From Pseudomonas sp. B28(2017) (GTDB taxonomy: Bacteria > Pseudomonadota > Gammaproteobacteria > Pseudomonadales > Pseudomonadaceae), in NCBI RefSeq assembly GCF_002113025.1, contig NZ_NEJH01000013.1, positions 1 to 64,000 on the forward strand: 64,000 nt of DNA, in the 5' to 3' direction. Made by a program: the position numbers and the translations under genes. This document shows positions 43,932 to 53,228 of this stretch, piece after piece (the first letter of the stretch is position 1; each line of letters opens with the position of its first letter). The notes beneath the pieces are model-generated. The model did no database searches. It was not told where the DNA came from and saw only the letters and a list, made by a program, of their open reading frames with translations.

Positions 43932-45281
43932 ATGACAAAACCACGTTCGACAAAGGCTCTTTTCATCGGCCTGCCGCTGGCCCTGGCGATCAGTGCGGGT
44001 GCAGGCCTTGCAGCCTGGGATTACGGGTTCAAGGACAATCCCGGCTACCCGGTCAAGGTGATGAAACAGGCCGATCAATTGCAGGAGCGCATCCTCTCGT
44101 TCGACAGCCACATCACCGTGCCCATGGACTTCGGCACCGCCGGCAACGAAGTCGACAAGGACGGCGAGGGCCAGTTCGACCTGGTCAAGACCGGCCGCGG
44201 GCGCCTGTCCGGTGCGGCGCTGACGATCTTCGGCTGGCCGGAAATATGGAACGGCGCCAACGCCCCCCATCGCCCTACTGCCGGCTTCGTCGACGAGGCC
44301 CGCTTTGAGCAGGAAACCCGCTACAGGATCATCAGCGCGATGGTGCGTGACTTCCCCAATCAAGTGGCCATCGCCTACACCCCCGACGACTTCCGGCGCC
44401 TGCATGGCGAAGGCAAGTTCGCGATCTTCATCAGCATGCTCAACGCCTACCCGCTGGGAAATGACCTCAACGCCCTGGACAAGTGGGCAGCGCGAGGCAT
44501 GCGCATGTTCGGCTTCAGCTACGTGGGCAACAACGCCTGGGCCGATTCGTCGCGACCGCTGCCGTTCTTCAATGACTCGCGCGATGCCCTCGGCGGGCTG
44601 TCGGAGATTGGCAAGCAGGCGGTCCATCGCCTCAATGACCTGGGCGTGATCATCGATGTGTCGCAGATGTCGACCAAGGCCCTGGAGCAGGTCGCGCAAC
44701 TGAGCCGTACGCCGATGGTCGCCTCCCACTCGGCTCCCCGAGCGCTGGTGGACATCCCGCGCAACCTCAGCGACCCGGAAATGCAGTTGATCAAGAACAG
44801 CGGCGGCGTGGTGCAGATTGTCGGCTTCCCGACCTATATCCGCCCGCTGAGCCAGGCCACCCTCGCCAAGCTCAACGCCTTGCGCGCGCGCTTCGACCTG
44901 CAACCGCTGCAAGGCCTGGAGATGGCCCTGATGCCCGGCGATCCGGTGATCACCGTCTGGCCCGAACAGCGTTTCGGCGAATACGCCAGCCAGCTCTACT
45001 CGATCCTCGACGAAGAACCCAAGGCCTCCCTCAAGGACTACGGCGATGCGATCGATTATGCCGTGAAGAAAATCGGCATCGACCACGTCGGCATCAGTTC
45101 CGACTTCAACGACGGCGGCGGCCTCGACGGCTGGAAAGACGTCAGCGAAGCCCGCAACGTGACCGCCGAATTGATCAGCCGCGGCTACAGTGAAGCCGAC
45201 ATCGCCAAGCTCTGGGGCGGCAACTTCCTGCGGGTCTGGGACCAGGTGCAGAAGTCTTCCCGGCCTGTGGTGCAGAACTGA
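43932..45281 (+). CDS. pvdM: Periplasmic dipeptidase-like pyoverdine maturation protein
   Basis: A 449-residue protein of the renal/membrane dipeptidase (M19) family with an N-terminal signal or anchor (about 8-27). In P. aeruginosa PvdM is needed in the periplasm for chromophore maturation, probably assisting PvdP. The usual metal motif is altered to SFDSHITVP; other family parts remain (VIIDVSQMSTKALEQV, PMVASHSAPRAL and IGIDHVGISSDFNDGGGLDG). It is the first gene of pvdMNO, with pvdN 30 bases away. Classical dipeptidase activity is not assumed. Confidence 0.92.
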   Translation: MTKPRSTKALFIGLPLALAISAGAGLAAWDYGFKDNPGYPVKVMKQADQLQERILSFDSHITVPMDFGTAGNEVDKDGEGQFDLVKTGRGRLSGAALTIFGWPEIWNGANAPHRPTAGFVDEARFEQETRYRIISAMVRDFPNQVAIAYTPDDFRRLHGEGKFAIFISMLNAYPLGNDLNALDKWAARGMRMFGFSYVGNNAWADSSRPLPFFNDSRDALGGLSEIGKQAVHRLNDLGVIIDVSQMSTKALEQVAQLSRTPMVASHSAPRALVDIPRNLSDPEMQLIKNSGGVVQIVGFPTYIRPLSQATLAKLNALRARFDLQPLQGLEMALMPGDPVITVWPEQRFGEYASQLYSILDEEPKASLKDYGDAIDYAVKKIGIDHVGISSDFNDGGGLDGWKDVSEARNVTAELISRGYSEADIAKLWGGNFLRVWDQVQKSSRPVVQN

Positions 45282-45311
45282 TTTTTCCTTTTGCCAAAGC
45301 GAACCGAACCC

Positions 45312-46592
45312 ATGACCAACCGTCGTTCATTCCTCAAGCAGGCCGGCATTCTGGCGGCCGGCATTCCCCTGGCCTCGGCCGTCAACCTGCCCGCACGGGC
45401 CGCAAGCCCCGCGCCGTTACCCAGGGACAAATGGGACCAGTTGCGCCAACTGTTCACGCAGGACCCGAACTACCTGCACTTCGCCAACTTCCTGGTGACC
45501 TCGCACCCGCGCCCGGTGCGTGAAGCCATCGAGATGCACCGCGCCAACCTCGATCGCAACCCCGGCCTGGCCATGGACTGGCATCGCGGCGAAACCGAAC
45601 GCCGTGAAGAGGACGTGCGCGTGTGGGCCGGTCGCTACCTGAAAGCCAAGCCGTCGCAGATCGCCCTGACCGGCAGCACCACCGAAGGCCTGGCGATGAT
45701 CTACGCCGGCATCCACGTGCGCCCGGACCAGGAAATCCTCACCAGCGAACACGAACACTACGCCGCCAACAGCGTGTTCGAGTTCCGCACCCAGAAGGAC
45801 GGCACCAAGGTTCGCAAGATCAAATTGTTCGAAGACCCTTACAAGGTCTCGACCGCCGAAGTGCTGGCCGCGATTGAGCGCAACATCCGCCCCGAGACCC
45901 GTGTACTTGGCATGACCTGGGTACATTCCGGCAGCGGCGTGAAGCTGCCCATCGGCGAGATCGGTAAACTGGTGGCCGAGAAAAACCGTGGCCGCGCAGA
46001 CAAGGACCGCATCCTCTACGTGATCGATGGCGTACACGGCTTCGGCGTGGAGAACGTCGATTTTCCGGACATGCATTGCGACTTCTTCATCGCCGGCACC
46101 CACAAATGGATGTTCGGCCCACGGGGCACCGGGATCATCTGCGCCCGCTCCGACGAGCTCAAGGATGTGACCCCGACCATCCCGACCTTCTCCGAAGCCA
46201 CCCGGTTCTCCACCGTGATGACCTACGGCGGCTACCACTCGTTCGAACACCGCTGGGCGCTGACTGAAGCCTTCAAACTGCATCTGGAACTGGGCAAGGC
46301 CGAGGTCGCGACGCGCATTCACGACATCAACAGCTACCTGAAAAAACGCTTGCAGGCACACCCGTCGGTGGAACTGGTCACACCGCTGTCACCGGAGCAT
46401 TCCGCCGGTTTCACCTTCTTCCGCATCAAGCACCAGGACTGCGACGAAGTCGCCAATTTCCTGATGGATCGCCGCGTGGTGTGTGATGCCGTGGACCGTG
46501 ATGTCGGGCCGGTCATTCGTGTTTCACCGGGGCTGCTCAATACCGAAGCGCACATCGACCAGTTGATGGAGCTGATGGCCAGCAAGCTCTGA
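45312..46592 (+). CDS. pvdN: Periplasmic PLP-dependent pyoverdine side-chain enzyme
   Basis: A 426-residue class V aminotransferase-fold protein carrying a Tat signal (NRRSFLKQAGILAAG), so it folds with its cofactor before export. The PLP Lys lies in IAGTHKWMFGPRGTG. PvdN converts the chromophore-attached glutamate side chain of pyoverdine to succinamide in fluorescent pseudomonads. The ATG at 45312 begins the Tat peptide; an upstream in-frame start at 45291 adds seven unlikely residues. It lies between pvdM and pvdO in one operon. Confidence 0.93.
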   Translation: MTNRRSFLKQAGILAAGIPLASAVNLPARAASPAPLPRDKWDQLRQLFTQDPNYLHFANFLVTSHPRPVREAIEMHRANLDRNPGLAMDWHRGETERREEDVRVWAGRYLKAKPSQIALTGSTTEGLAMIYAGIHVRPDQEILTSEHEHYAANSVFEFRTQKDGTKVRKIKLFEDPYKVSTAEVLAAIERNIRPETRVLGMTWVHSGSGVKLPIGEIGKLVAEKNRGRADKDRILYVIDGVHGFGVENVDFPDMHCDFFIAGTHKWMFGPRGTGIICARSDELKDVTPTIPTFSEATRFSTVMTYGGYHSFEHRWALTEAFKLHLELGKAEVATRIHDINSYLKKRLQAHPSVELVTPLSPEHSAGFTFFRIKHQDCDEVANFLMDRRVVCDAVDRDVGPVIRVSPGLLNTEAHIDQLMELMASKL

Positions 46593-46621
46593 ACCGCCGA
46601 CTACCTTTAGCGAGAACCCTT

Positions 46622-47509
46622 ATGAAAAACATCCTGTACCGGCAGCCCCTTCAACGCCTGGGCGCCCTGATGCTGCTGGCATTGCTCGGCAGTGCCGTAC
46701 CGAGCCTCGCCCAGGCGTACACGGCGCCGCTGCCGGGCAAGGTCTTCAAGGATTGCCGCCACTGTCCGGAAATGGTGGTGCTGCCCGCCGGCACCTTCAC
46801 CATGGGCACCCCGGAAGGCGAAGTCGGCCGCGAGCCGGATGAAGGCCCGATGCATGAAGTGACCTTCGACAAACCCTTCGCCATGAGCCGTTACCAGATC
46901 ACTGCCGGCGAATGGGCCCAATACATGAAGGAAACCGGGGTCACCCTGCCCGATGGCGATACCCGCCCCGGTCGGGCATGCACCAATGGCAAACCGAGTT
47001 ACCCCCAAGGGCCGCGTCAGCCGGCGGTGTGCATGAACTTCGCCGAAGTCACGGCGTATGTCGCCTGGCTGTCGCACAAAACCGGCCAACATTACCACAT
47101 CGTCAGCGAGGCCCAACGCGAGTACGCGGCCCGTGCCGGGTCAACGGGACCGTTCCCCTTCCCGTTCGACCCCGGCACCGAGTACAGCATCGCCACCCAC
47201 GCCAACACCTACGGGCCTACCGACGGCTACAGCCATACATCTCCGGTTGGTAGCTATCCAGCGAATGCCTTCGGTATGTACGACATGCATGGCAACGTCT
47301 ACGAATGGATCGCCGATTGCTACCACCCTGACTATGTCGGCGCGCCCACCGACGGCAGCGCCTGGACCGAACCCGATTGCGACACCCTGCGCATCCGTGG
47401 CAACGACTGGGGCGAAGCACCGGTGTTTTCCCGCTCGGGCAACCGCAATGACATCGACCCGCAAACCCGTGGCGACTGGATCGGTTTCCGCGTCGTACGC
47501 ACTCTCTGA
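46622..47509 (+). CDS. pvdO: Formylglycine-generating-enzyme-like pyoverdine maturation protein
   Basis: A 295-residue SUMF1/FGE-sulfatase-fold protein with a Sec signal peptide (about 1-34, ending SLAQA). The fold motifs are visible: PAGTFTMGTPEGE at the start, MHGNVYEWIADCY and the C-terminal RGDWIGFRVVR. PvdO is required in the periplasm for the oxidation of dihydropyoverdine to the mature chromophore. It is the last gene of pvdMNO and is followed within 15 bases by a strong hairpin. Confidence 0.93.
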   Translation: MKNILYRQPLQRLGALMLLALLGSAVPSLAQAYTAPLPGKVFKDCRHCPEMVVLPAGTFTMGTPEGEVGREPDEGPMHEVTFDKPFAMSRYQITAGEWAQYMKETGVTLPDGDTRPGRACTNGKPSYPQGPRQPAVCMNFAEVTAYVAWLSHKTGQHYHIVSEAQREYAARAGSTGPFPFPFDPGTEYSIATHANTYGPTDGYSHTSPVGSYPANAFGMYDMHGNVYEWIADCYHPDYVGAPTDGSAWTEPDCDTLRIRGNDWGEAPVFSRSGNRNDIDPQTRGDWIGFRVVRTL

Positions 47510-47523
47510 CCTCCCTCTCCCCT

Positions 47524-47556
47524 TGTGGGAGCGAGCCTGCTCGCTCCCACAGTGTT
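47524..47556 (+). terminator. Terminator hairpin after pvdMNO (REP-type)
   Basis: TGTGGGAGCGAG and CTCGCTCCCACA form a perfect 12-bp stem with a CCTG loop, followed by GTGTTTT. It probably ends the pvdMNO transcript before the separate pvdE promoter. Confidence 0.65.
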
Positions 47557-47603
47557 TTGTACCCTGTCAGTGAACCGAGCCCCGCCACCAGTCTCCCACC
47601 GTT

Positions 47604-47627
47604 TAAATTAAGCCCTTCACCAGACGT
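47604..47627 (+). promoter_or_regulatory. PvdS iron-starvation promoter of pvdE
   Basis: TAAAT (47604-47608), 16 bases, CGT (47625-47627): a perfect iron-starvation box 41 bases before the pvdE ATG. Confidence 0.85.
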
Positions 47628-47668
47628 TCTACTGGGTATCTGCCTTACGACCCAAGGAACTGCCTGCC

Positions 47669-49318
47669 ATGACCCAGCCTACCCGAGGCGCCATCGGCGA
47701 ATTACTGGCCCTGTTGAAACCGTTTCGACTGATCGTCGCCGCGTCCATTGTCCTGGGCATGGTCGGCGGCCTGAGCGTGACGGTGCTACTGGCGACCATC
47801 AACAATGCGCTGCACTCGCCGGACGGCCTGACCCAAGGCGTGGTTGCGCTGTTCGGCGGTCTGTGCCTGCTGGCCCTGGGCAGTTCGATCTGCTCGGATA
47901 TCGGCACCAACCATGTCGGCCAGCACATCATTGCCAGGCTGCGCAAAACGCTTGGGGAGAAAGTCCTTTCGGCACCTATCGAGCAGATCGAGCGCTACCG
48001 CAGCCACCGGCTGATCCCGGTGCTGACCCACGACGTCGACACCATCAGCGACTTCGCCTTCGCCTTCGCGCCGTTGGCGATTTCCTTGACTGTGACCCTC
48101 GGTTGCATGGGTTATCTGGCGCTGTTGTCGTGGCCGATGTTCCTGATGATGGTGCTGGCGATTGCCATCGGCACCGGCATCCAGTTCTACGCGCAGGCCA
48201 AGGGCATCCAGGGTTTCATGGCCGCCCGCGACGCCGAAGACGATTTGCAAAAGCACTACAACGCCATTGCCGGCGGCGCCAAGGAATTGCGCATCCACCG
48301 CCTGCGTCGCCAGCGCATGTTCGTCAAGGGCATCCAGGGCACCGCCGATTTCATCTGCGACACCCAGGTGCGTTCGATCAACACCTTCGTGATCGCCAAG
48401 ACCCTGGGCTCGATGCTGTTCTTCGTGGTCATCGGCCTGGCGCTGGCCCTGCAATCCTTCTGGCCCAGCGCCGACAAAGCGGTGATGAGCGGCTTCGTGC
48501 TGGTACTGTTGTATATGAAAGGCCCGATCGAGCATCTGGTCAGCACCTTGCCGATCGTGAGTCGCGCACGGATTGCCTTCCGCCGTATCGCCGAGTTGTC
48601 GAGCCAGTTTTCCTCGCCGGAGCCGCACCTGCTGCTCAACGACAAAGGCACCTCGCCGACCGTGGTCGACAGCCTGCAGTTGAACAACGTCAGCTACGCC
48701 TTCCCCGCCGCACCGGGCAGCGACGCCTTTCGCCTGGGGCCGGTGAACCTGACCATCGAGCAGGGCGACATCATTTTCATCGTCGGCGAAAACGGCTGCG
48801 GCAAGACCACCCTGATCAAGTTGCTGCTGGGGCTCTACGCGCCACAACAGGGTTCGATCCTGCTCAACGGCCAAGGCATCGATGCGCACAATCGCGACGA
48901 CTACCGCCAGTTGTTCACCACGATTTTTGCCGACTACTACCTGTTCGATGACGTGGTACAGGGCGACCGGCACATCCCCGAAGATGCCAACGCCTACCTG
49001 CAACGGCTGGAGATCGCACACAAGGTCAGCGTCAGGGACGGCCGTTTCACCACCACCGACCTGTCCACCGGCCAGCGCAAGCGCCTGGCGCTGGTCAATG
49101 CCTGGCTGGAGGAACGCCCGGTGCTGGTGTTCGACGAATGGGCCGCCGACCAGGACCCGACCTTCCGCCGCATCTTCTACACCGAGCTGCTGCCGGACCT
49201 CAAACGCCTGGGCAAGACCATCATCGTCATCTCCCACGACGACCGCTATTTCGACATGGCCGATCAACTGGTGCGCATGGAATCGGGCCGGGTCGTCACC
49301 GAGCGCACAACGGCCTGA
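47669..49318 (+). CDS. pvdE: ABC exporter of the pyoverdine precursor
   Basis: PvdE is the fused membrane/ATPase exporter that moves acylated ferribactin from cytoplasm to periplasm. In this 549-residue protein the N-terminal half has six membrane helices. The C-terminal ATPase has Walker A VGENGCGKTT (about 372), the signature LSTGQRKRLAL and Walker B VLVFDEW. The Walker B acidic residue Glu is followed by Trp-Ala-Ala-Asp-Gln-Asp, typical of the SyrD/PvdE group. It has its own PvdS box and lies directly upstream of fpvA. Confidence 0.94.
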   Translation: MTQPTRGAIGELLALLKPFRLIVAASIVLGMVGGLSVTVLLATINNALHSPDGLTQGVVALFGGLCLLALGSSICSDIGTNHVGQHIIARLRKTLGEKVLSAPIEQIERYRSHRLIPVLTHDVDTISDFAFAFAPLAISLTVTLGCMGYLALLSWPMFLMMVLAIAIGTGIQFYAQAKGIQGFMAARDAEDDLQKHYNAIAGGAKELRIHRLRRQRMFVKGIQGTADFICDTQVRSINTFVIAKTLGSMLFFVVIGLALALQSFWPSADKAVMSGFVLVLLYMKGPIEHLVSTLPIVSRARIAFRRIAELSSQFSSPEPHLLLNDKGTSPTVVDSLQLNNVSYAFPAAPGSDAFRLGPVNLTIEQGDIIFIVGENGCGKTTLIKLLLGLYAPQQGSILLNGQGIDAHNRDDYRQLFTTIFADYYLFDDVVQGDRHIPEDANAYLQRLEIAHKVSVRDGRFTTTDLSTGQRKRLALVNAWLEERPVLVFDEWAADQDPTFRRIFYTELLPDLKRLGKTIIVISHDDRYFDMADQLVRMESGRVVTERTTA

Positions 49319-49387
49319 CGGTCATTGTCGCGCGCAGAGCATTGTTTTTTGAAGTTTGTTTTCCGGTTTAGCCAAAGTGGTACGTCT

Positions 49388-49406
49388 AATAATAATTATC
49401 ATTAAC
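49388..49406. promoter_or_regulatory. Fur box upstream of fpvA
   Basis: AATAATAATTATCATTAAC matches 15 of 19 positions of the Fur consensus palindrome and ends 39 bases before the fpvA ATG. Iron-loaded Fur would directly repress fpvA. Confidence 0.7.
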
Positions 49407-49444
49407 TAAAAAACTGCACACACCATTCTGGAGCGATTCGAGCA

Positions 49445-51862
49445 ATGCATAGCCCTACCCTGTCCCGCGCACCGTTGGCATTAGCCATCGAACGGCAAAA
49501 GAAACTCCGAACGATCGTGCCGGGCGCGCTGTTGACCCTGTTGCTGCTGGGTACTTCCCAGGTCGAGGCTGCTCCGGTGAACGTCAATGTGCCGTCCCAG
49601 CCGCTGGCCAGTGCATTGCGCCAACTGGGCCAGCAGACCAACCTGCAGATTCTCTACAGCCAGGACCTGGTCAACGGCATCAAGTCCACGGCGGTGACCG
49701 GCAACATGGAACCGGAACAGGCACTGAAAACCTTGCTGCTGGGGAGCGGCATCCATTTTCAGTTGAATGGCAACACCGTGTCGCTGATGTCATCGGCCGG
49801 TGACTCCAGTGCATTGCAGTTGGGTGCGACGTCCATTACCGGCCTGGCGCTGGGGCCGACCACCGAAGGCTCGCACTCCTATACCACCAATGAAGTCACC
49901 ATCGGCAAAGGCAACATCAAGCTCAAGGACATCCCGCAGTCGGTGTCCGTCGTCACGCGCCAACGCATGGACGACCAGAACCTGAACAGCTTGCAGGACG
50001 CCATGCGCCAGGTCACCGGCGTGACCATCAAGACCTACAACTCCGGCTCCAGCCTCAACGACATCTTCATGCGCGGCTTCCTCGTTGACCAGGTGCAGGT
50101 CGACGGCGTCTCGCAGCCGACCGCCCAGGGCGACATGGCCACCAGTTTCGACCTGGCGATGTACGACCGCATCGAAGTGCTGCGCGGCCCGTCGGGCCTG
50201 TACCAGGGCGCTGGCGAACCCGGCGGCACGATCAACGTGGTACGCAAGCGCGCCCTGAGCCAATTCGCCCTCGGTGGTGAACTGGCCGCCGGTTCCTATG
50301 ATCGCTACCGTTCTTCGGTGGACGTCACCGGCCCGTTGAACGACGAGGGCACCGTGCGCGGTCGCTTCATCACCGCCTACGAGAACAACAAGTCCTTCGT
50401 CGATTACGCGAAGAACGAACGCCCGATGGTCTACGGCCGCCTGGAATTCGACCTCGACCCGGTCACCACCCTGTCGGTCGGTGGCGCTTACCAGAAGAAC
50501 AACTCCACCCCGGCGTTCGGTTTGCCGGCCTACGCCGACGGCAAACTGCTCGACGTTCCTCGCTCGACCTTCCTCGATGCCAAGTGGAACACCCTCAACG
50601 AAAAAGTCTGGGAAACCTTCGCCGAACTCGACCACGAACTGGACAACGGCGGTCAGTTCAAGACCACCCTGACCTACCGCGACGCCGAAACCCCGGAGCG
50701 TAATTTCACCTGGGTCGACGGCGCGGTCGACCCGGCCACCGGTGACAGCTCGGCCGTGGCCTACGACTACTACACCCACATCAAGACCATCGGTGTCGAC
50801 AGCTTCGTGACCACGCCGTTCGAGTTCGCCAATCGCCGGCACGAGTTCACCCTGGGCACCGAGTACCAACACCTGGACAAGGACTTCACCTACGGCGGCG
50901 GCGAGTACTTCCCGATCAACGTATTCGATCCGGGCAGCATCGACATTCCCCGCAAGGACTATGCGCACGTCAACGGCAACTGGTCCAAGTCCGATCAGTA
51001 TGGCGTCTACACCCGCGCCAAGTTCGACGTCACCGACTGGCTCGATGTCATCGGCGGCAGCCGTGTGACCTGGTACGAAAGCGACGCGAAGAACGCCAAC
51101 GCCTTCTTCAACAACTTCGGCCAGGCCCACACCAGCATCAACCGCAAGGTCGTGCCGTACGGCGCCGTCATCGGCAAGATCACCCCGGAACTGTCAACCT
51201 ACTTCAGCTACACCGGCGTGTTCAAACCGCAGAGCGAAATCGGAACGAACGGCGAGCCGGTCGGCCCGCGTGAAGGCAAGCAGTACGAGATCGGCCTCAA
51301 GCGCGAATTCTACGACGGTCGCCTGAACGCCAGCATCGCCGCCTTCCGCATCTACGATGAAAACCGCGCCGAATACGACAACACCTCCGGTGCCTACATG
51401 ACCGAAGGCAAGGCACGCAGCCAGGGTTGGGAGACCGAGCTGAGCGGCAACCTGACCGATAACTGGAGCATCGTCACCGGTTACGCCTACACCTCCACCA
51501 AGTTCCTGGACGGCGACCAGGCCAACAAAGGCAAGACCTTCAGCACGATCACGCCCAAGCACAACTACAACCTGTGGACCAAGTACGAGTTCACCGACGG
51601 TCCGCTCAAGGACTTCAGCGTCGGCGGTGGCGTGCGTGTGGTCAGCGAAACCTATTTCCAGCGTGACGTGAAGTTCCAACAAGGCGGCTTTGCCGTCACC
51701 ACGGCGCAGGTCGGCTACAAGTTCAACGAAAACCTGTCGTCGACACTGACCGCCAACAACCTGTTCGACCGCAAGTACTACGACCGCGTTGATGCCTCCT
51801 GGGGCACCAACTTCTACGGCGACCCGCGCACCGTGACCCTGAGCCTGCGCGCGCATTACTAA
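49445..51862 (+). CDS. fpvA: Ferripyoverdine TonB-dependent receptor/transducer
   Basis: An 805-residue outer-membrane receptor. The long signal peptide (about 1-41, ending VEAAPV) is followed by a periplasmic STN signalling domain (about 42-120), which contacts an FpvR-type anti-sigma factor. The plug comes next (about 145-275, KDIPQSVSVVTRQRMDDQNL), then the 22-strand barrel, ending in the typical aromatic-containing RTVTLSLRAHY. It would import ferripyoverdine with TonB energy and signal its presence to FpvI/PvdS. Position next to pvdE and within the pvd cluster supports the name. No PvdS box but a Fur box lies upstream, consistent with FpvI control. Confidence 0.93.
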   Translation: MHSPTLSRAPLALAIERQKKLRTIVPGALLTLLLLGTSQVEAAPVNVNVPSQPLASALRQLGQQTNLQILYSQDLVNGIKSTAVTGNMEPEQALKTLLLGSGIHFQLNGNTVSLMSSAGDSSALQLGATSITGLALGPTTEGSHSYTTNEVTIGKGNIKLKDIPQSVSVVTRQRMDDQNLNSLQDAMRQVTGVTIKTYNSGSSLNDIFMRGFLVDQVQVDGVSQPTAQGDMATSFDLAMYDRIEVLRGPSGLYQGAGEPGGTINVVRKRALSQFALGGELAAGSYDRYRSSVDVTGPLNDEGTVRGRFITAYENNKSFVDYAKNERPMVYGRLEFDLDPVTTLSVGGAYQKNNSTPAFGLPAYADGKLLDVPRSTFLDAKWNTLNEKVWETFAELDHELDNGGQFKTTLTYRDAETPERNFTWVDGAVDPATGDSSAVAYDYYTHIKTIGVDSFVTTPFEFANRRHEFTLGTEYQHLDKDFTYGGGEYFPINVFDPGSIDIPRKDYAHVNGNWSKSDQYGVYTRAKFDVTDWLDVIGGSRVTWYESDAKNANAFFNNFGQAHTSINRKVVPYGAVIGKITPELSTYFSYTGVFKPQSEIGTNGEPVGPREGKQYEIGLKREFYDGRLNASIAAFRIYDENRAEYDNTSGAYMTEGKARSQGWETELSGNLTDNWSIVTGYAYTSTKFLDGDQANKGKTFSTITPKHNYNLWTKYEFTDGPLKDFSVGGGVRVVSETYFQRDVKFQQGGFAVTTAQVGYKFNENLSSTLTANNLFDRKYYDRVDASWGTNFYGDPRTVTLSLRAHY

Positions 51863-51880
51863 TGGACGGCAGCTTCCATT

Positions 51881-51994
51881 TGTAGGAGCGAGCTTGCTCC
51901 GGGCGGCGTTCCGACGATGGTCGTTAACGATAACGCGTGTTCACTGGTTGAACGCAGCGCCTATGAATCCATCGCGAGCAAGCTCGCTCCTACA
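51881..51994. repeat. REP pair after fpvA
   Basis: TGTAGGAGCGAGCTTGCTCC (51881-51900) faces ATCGCGAGCAAGCTCGCTCC with TACA (51971-51994). The left copy diverges after its core (GGGCGG), so it is partly degenerate. It separates fpvA from the convergent thioesterase gene. Confidence 0.75.
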
Positions 51995-52502
51995 GTGGTC
52001 CGGTTTTGTTTTCTGCTTGCGCGGCGGCCCTGAGTTGCTCGGTATCGGCGCGGACAAAGATGGAGTCCCCGACAGCGGTCAGGACATCCCCGGCGAACAC
52101 CTCGCAGATGACCCGGCTTTTGCGCCCGACATCGCCCTCGACTTTTGCACGCAGCGTCAGGCGCACCCCCATCGGGGTGGGCTTGATGAACTTGATGCCG
52201 AGGTTACCGGTGACGCAGGTGACGTGGGGCAGGCTCCCCACCTCGCGCTGTTCTGCCCGGTAGTGATAAGCCATCGCTGCCCAGTTGGAATGACAATCCA
52301 CCAGCATCGCGATCAAACCGCCGTAAACCAGATCCGGCCAGCCGCAATACTTGTCATCGGGCATATGCTCCGCCATGACATGCACCCCGTCTTCATGCCA
52401 GAAGCTCTTGATGTGCAGCCCGTGCGGATTCTGGCTGCCGCAGCCATAACAAACGCCTTCAGGCGCGGCGATATCTTGTAGCGAAGTGTTCTGCGTGGTC
52501 AT
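51990..52502 (-). CDS. PaaI-family hotdog thioesterase
   Basis: A 170-residue single hotdog-fold protein. The N-terminus GVCYGCGSQNPHGLHI is characteristic of a PaaI-like subgroup, followed by GWPDLVYGGLIAMLVDCHSN with the catalytic Asp region. Such enzymes hydrolyse acyl-CoA or acyl-ACP thioesters in the cytoplasm. The stop overlaps the right end of a REP element. No operon partner is evident. A role in pyoverdine synthesis (for example removing misloaded acyl groups) is possible from location only, and no iron-starvation box was found upstream. Confidence 0.85.
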   Translation of the reverse strand: MTTQNTSLQDIAAPEGVCYGCGSQNPHGLHIKSFWHEDGVHVMAEHMPDDKYCGWPDLVYGGLIAMLVDCHSNWAAMAYHYRAEQREVGSLPHVTCVTGNLGIKFIKPTPMGVRLTLRAKVEGDVGRKSRVICEVFAGDVLTAVGDSIFVRADTEQLRAAAQAENKTGPL

Positions 52503-52712
52503 AACCTGTCCGTCCTTAATACCGGTGGCGAATCGTCGTGGTTCAAAGCGGACCGGGTCGCCCCGGTTCGCAACGGCTGATCAATAAGGAGGAGATACTT
52601 TCACCTTTCCCAGCGGGATCGAGCGGCGGGCAGCATCGGGCCGTAATGATCATACACAGCCGTTATCGGGCGAAAAAGTGGGTTAGGCACTTCAAAAGAA
52701 ATGCCCCATTGG
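52503..52712. other. Intergenic region without a supported gene
   Basis: These 210 bases between the thioesterase and acetyltransferase genes contain a strong plus-strand purine tract (AAGGAGGAGA, about 52588) but no start codon at a usable distance. I find no gene or clear hairpin. Confidence 0.5.
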
Positions 52713-53228
52713 CTATGTCACATCCACCAATGACTTCATATGCGTCGCAAAATCATCCTGTATCGGCCGGAACCCGCAGCGCAGGTAAAAGGCAGCGCCC
52801 TCGGGTGTGTCCGTGGACAGTCGCACAATGCGGAAATGCTCAGACGCCAATTCCAGCAGGTGCTGCACCATCGCTTTACCCACGTTCTGGCCCCTTGATG
52901 CACGTGCGACGTAGACCCGCCGTAATCGCCCTACATCCGGTTCGGCAAATGGGTCTGATGAAAGACCTCCAACGGCAATCAGCCGCCCGTCCCGGAACGC
53001 TCCGAAAAGACCCTCGCCCTGCTGATCGAATCGATTGGCACCGCTTTCCCATTCCTCGATCAACCGGGAGAGGAACCTGAAGCCTTCGGCAACGGCCTGC
53101 GTTTCCAGCTCCCGGATTTGCTGCGTGATCCCCGAGATTGCAAGTATCGCCAATGGGTCCGTTGACGTGACCGATTGCAGGTTACTGCCAGACTTGTCTG
53201 CGTGGTTCGCTTCGCACCCGGCTTTCAA
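52713..53228 (-). CDS. GNAT-family N-acetyltransferase
   Basis: A 171-residue acetyltransferase. The acetyl-CoA loop is in YVARASRGQNVGKAMVQHLL, preceded by GLFGAFRDGRLIAVGGLSS and followed by the C-terminal AAFYLRCGFRP. Its start overlaps the stop of the upstream VOC gene by four bases (ATGA), so the two are translated together. The pair could be a small detoxification or resistance unit: VOC/GNAT neighbours often act on small drugs. The substrate is unknown. Confidence 0.85.
   Translation of the reverse strand: MKAGCEANHADKSGSNLQSVTSTDPLAILAISGITQQIRELETQAVAEGFRFLSRLIEEWESGANRFDQQGEGLFGAFRDGRLIAVGGLSSDPFAEPDVGRLRRVYVARASRGQNVGKAMVQHLLELASEHFRIVRLSTDTPEGAAFYLRCGFRPIQDDFATHMKSLVDVT

Noticed and set aside
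52580..52620. Strong ribosome-site-like AAGGAGGAGA on the plus strand
   Set aside because: No ATG, GTG or TTG at a suitable distance opens a supported frame; it is probably chance.
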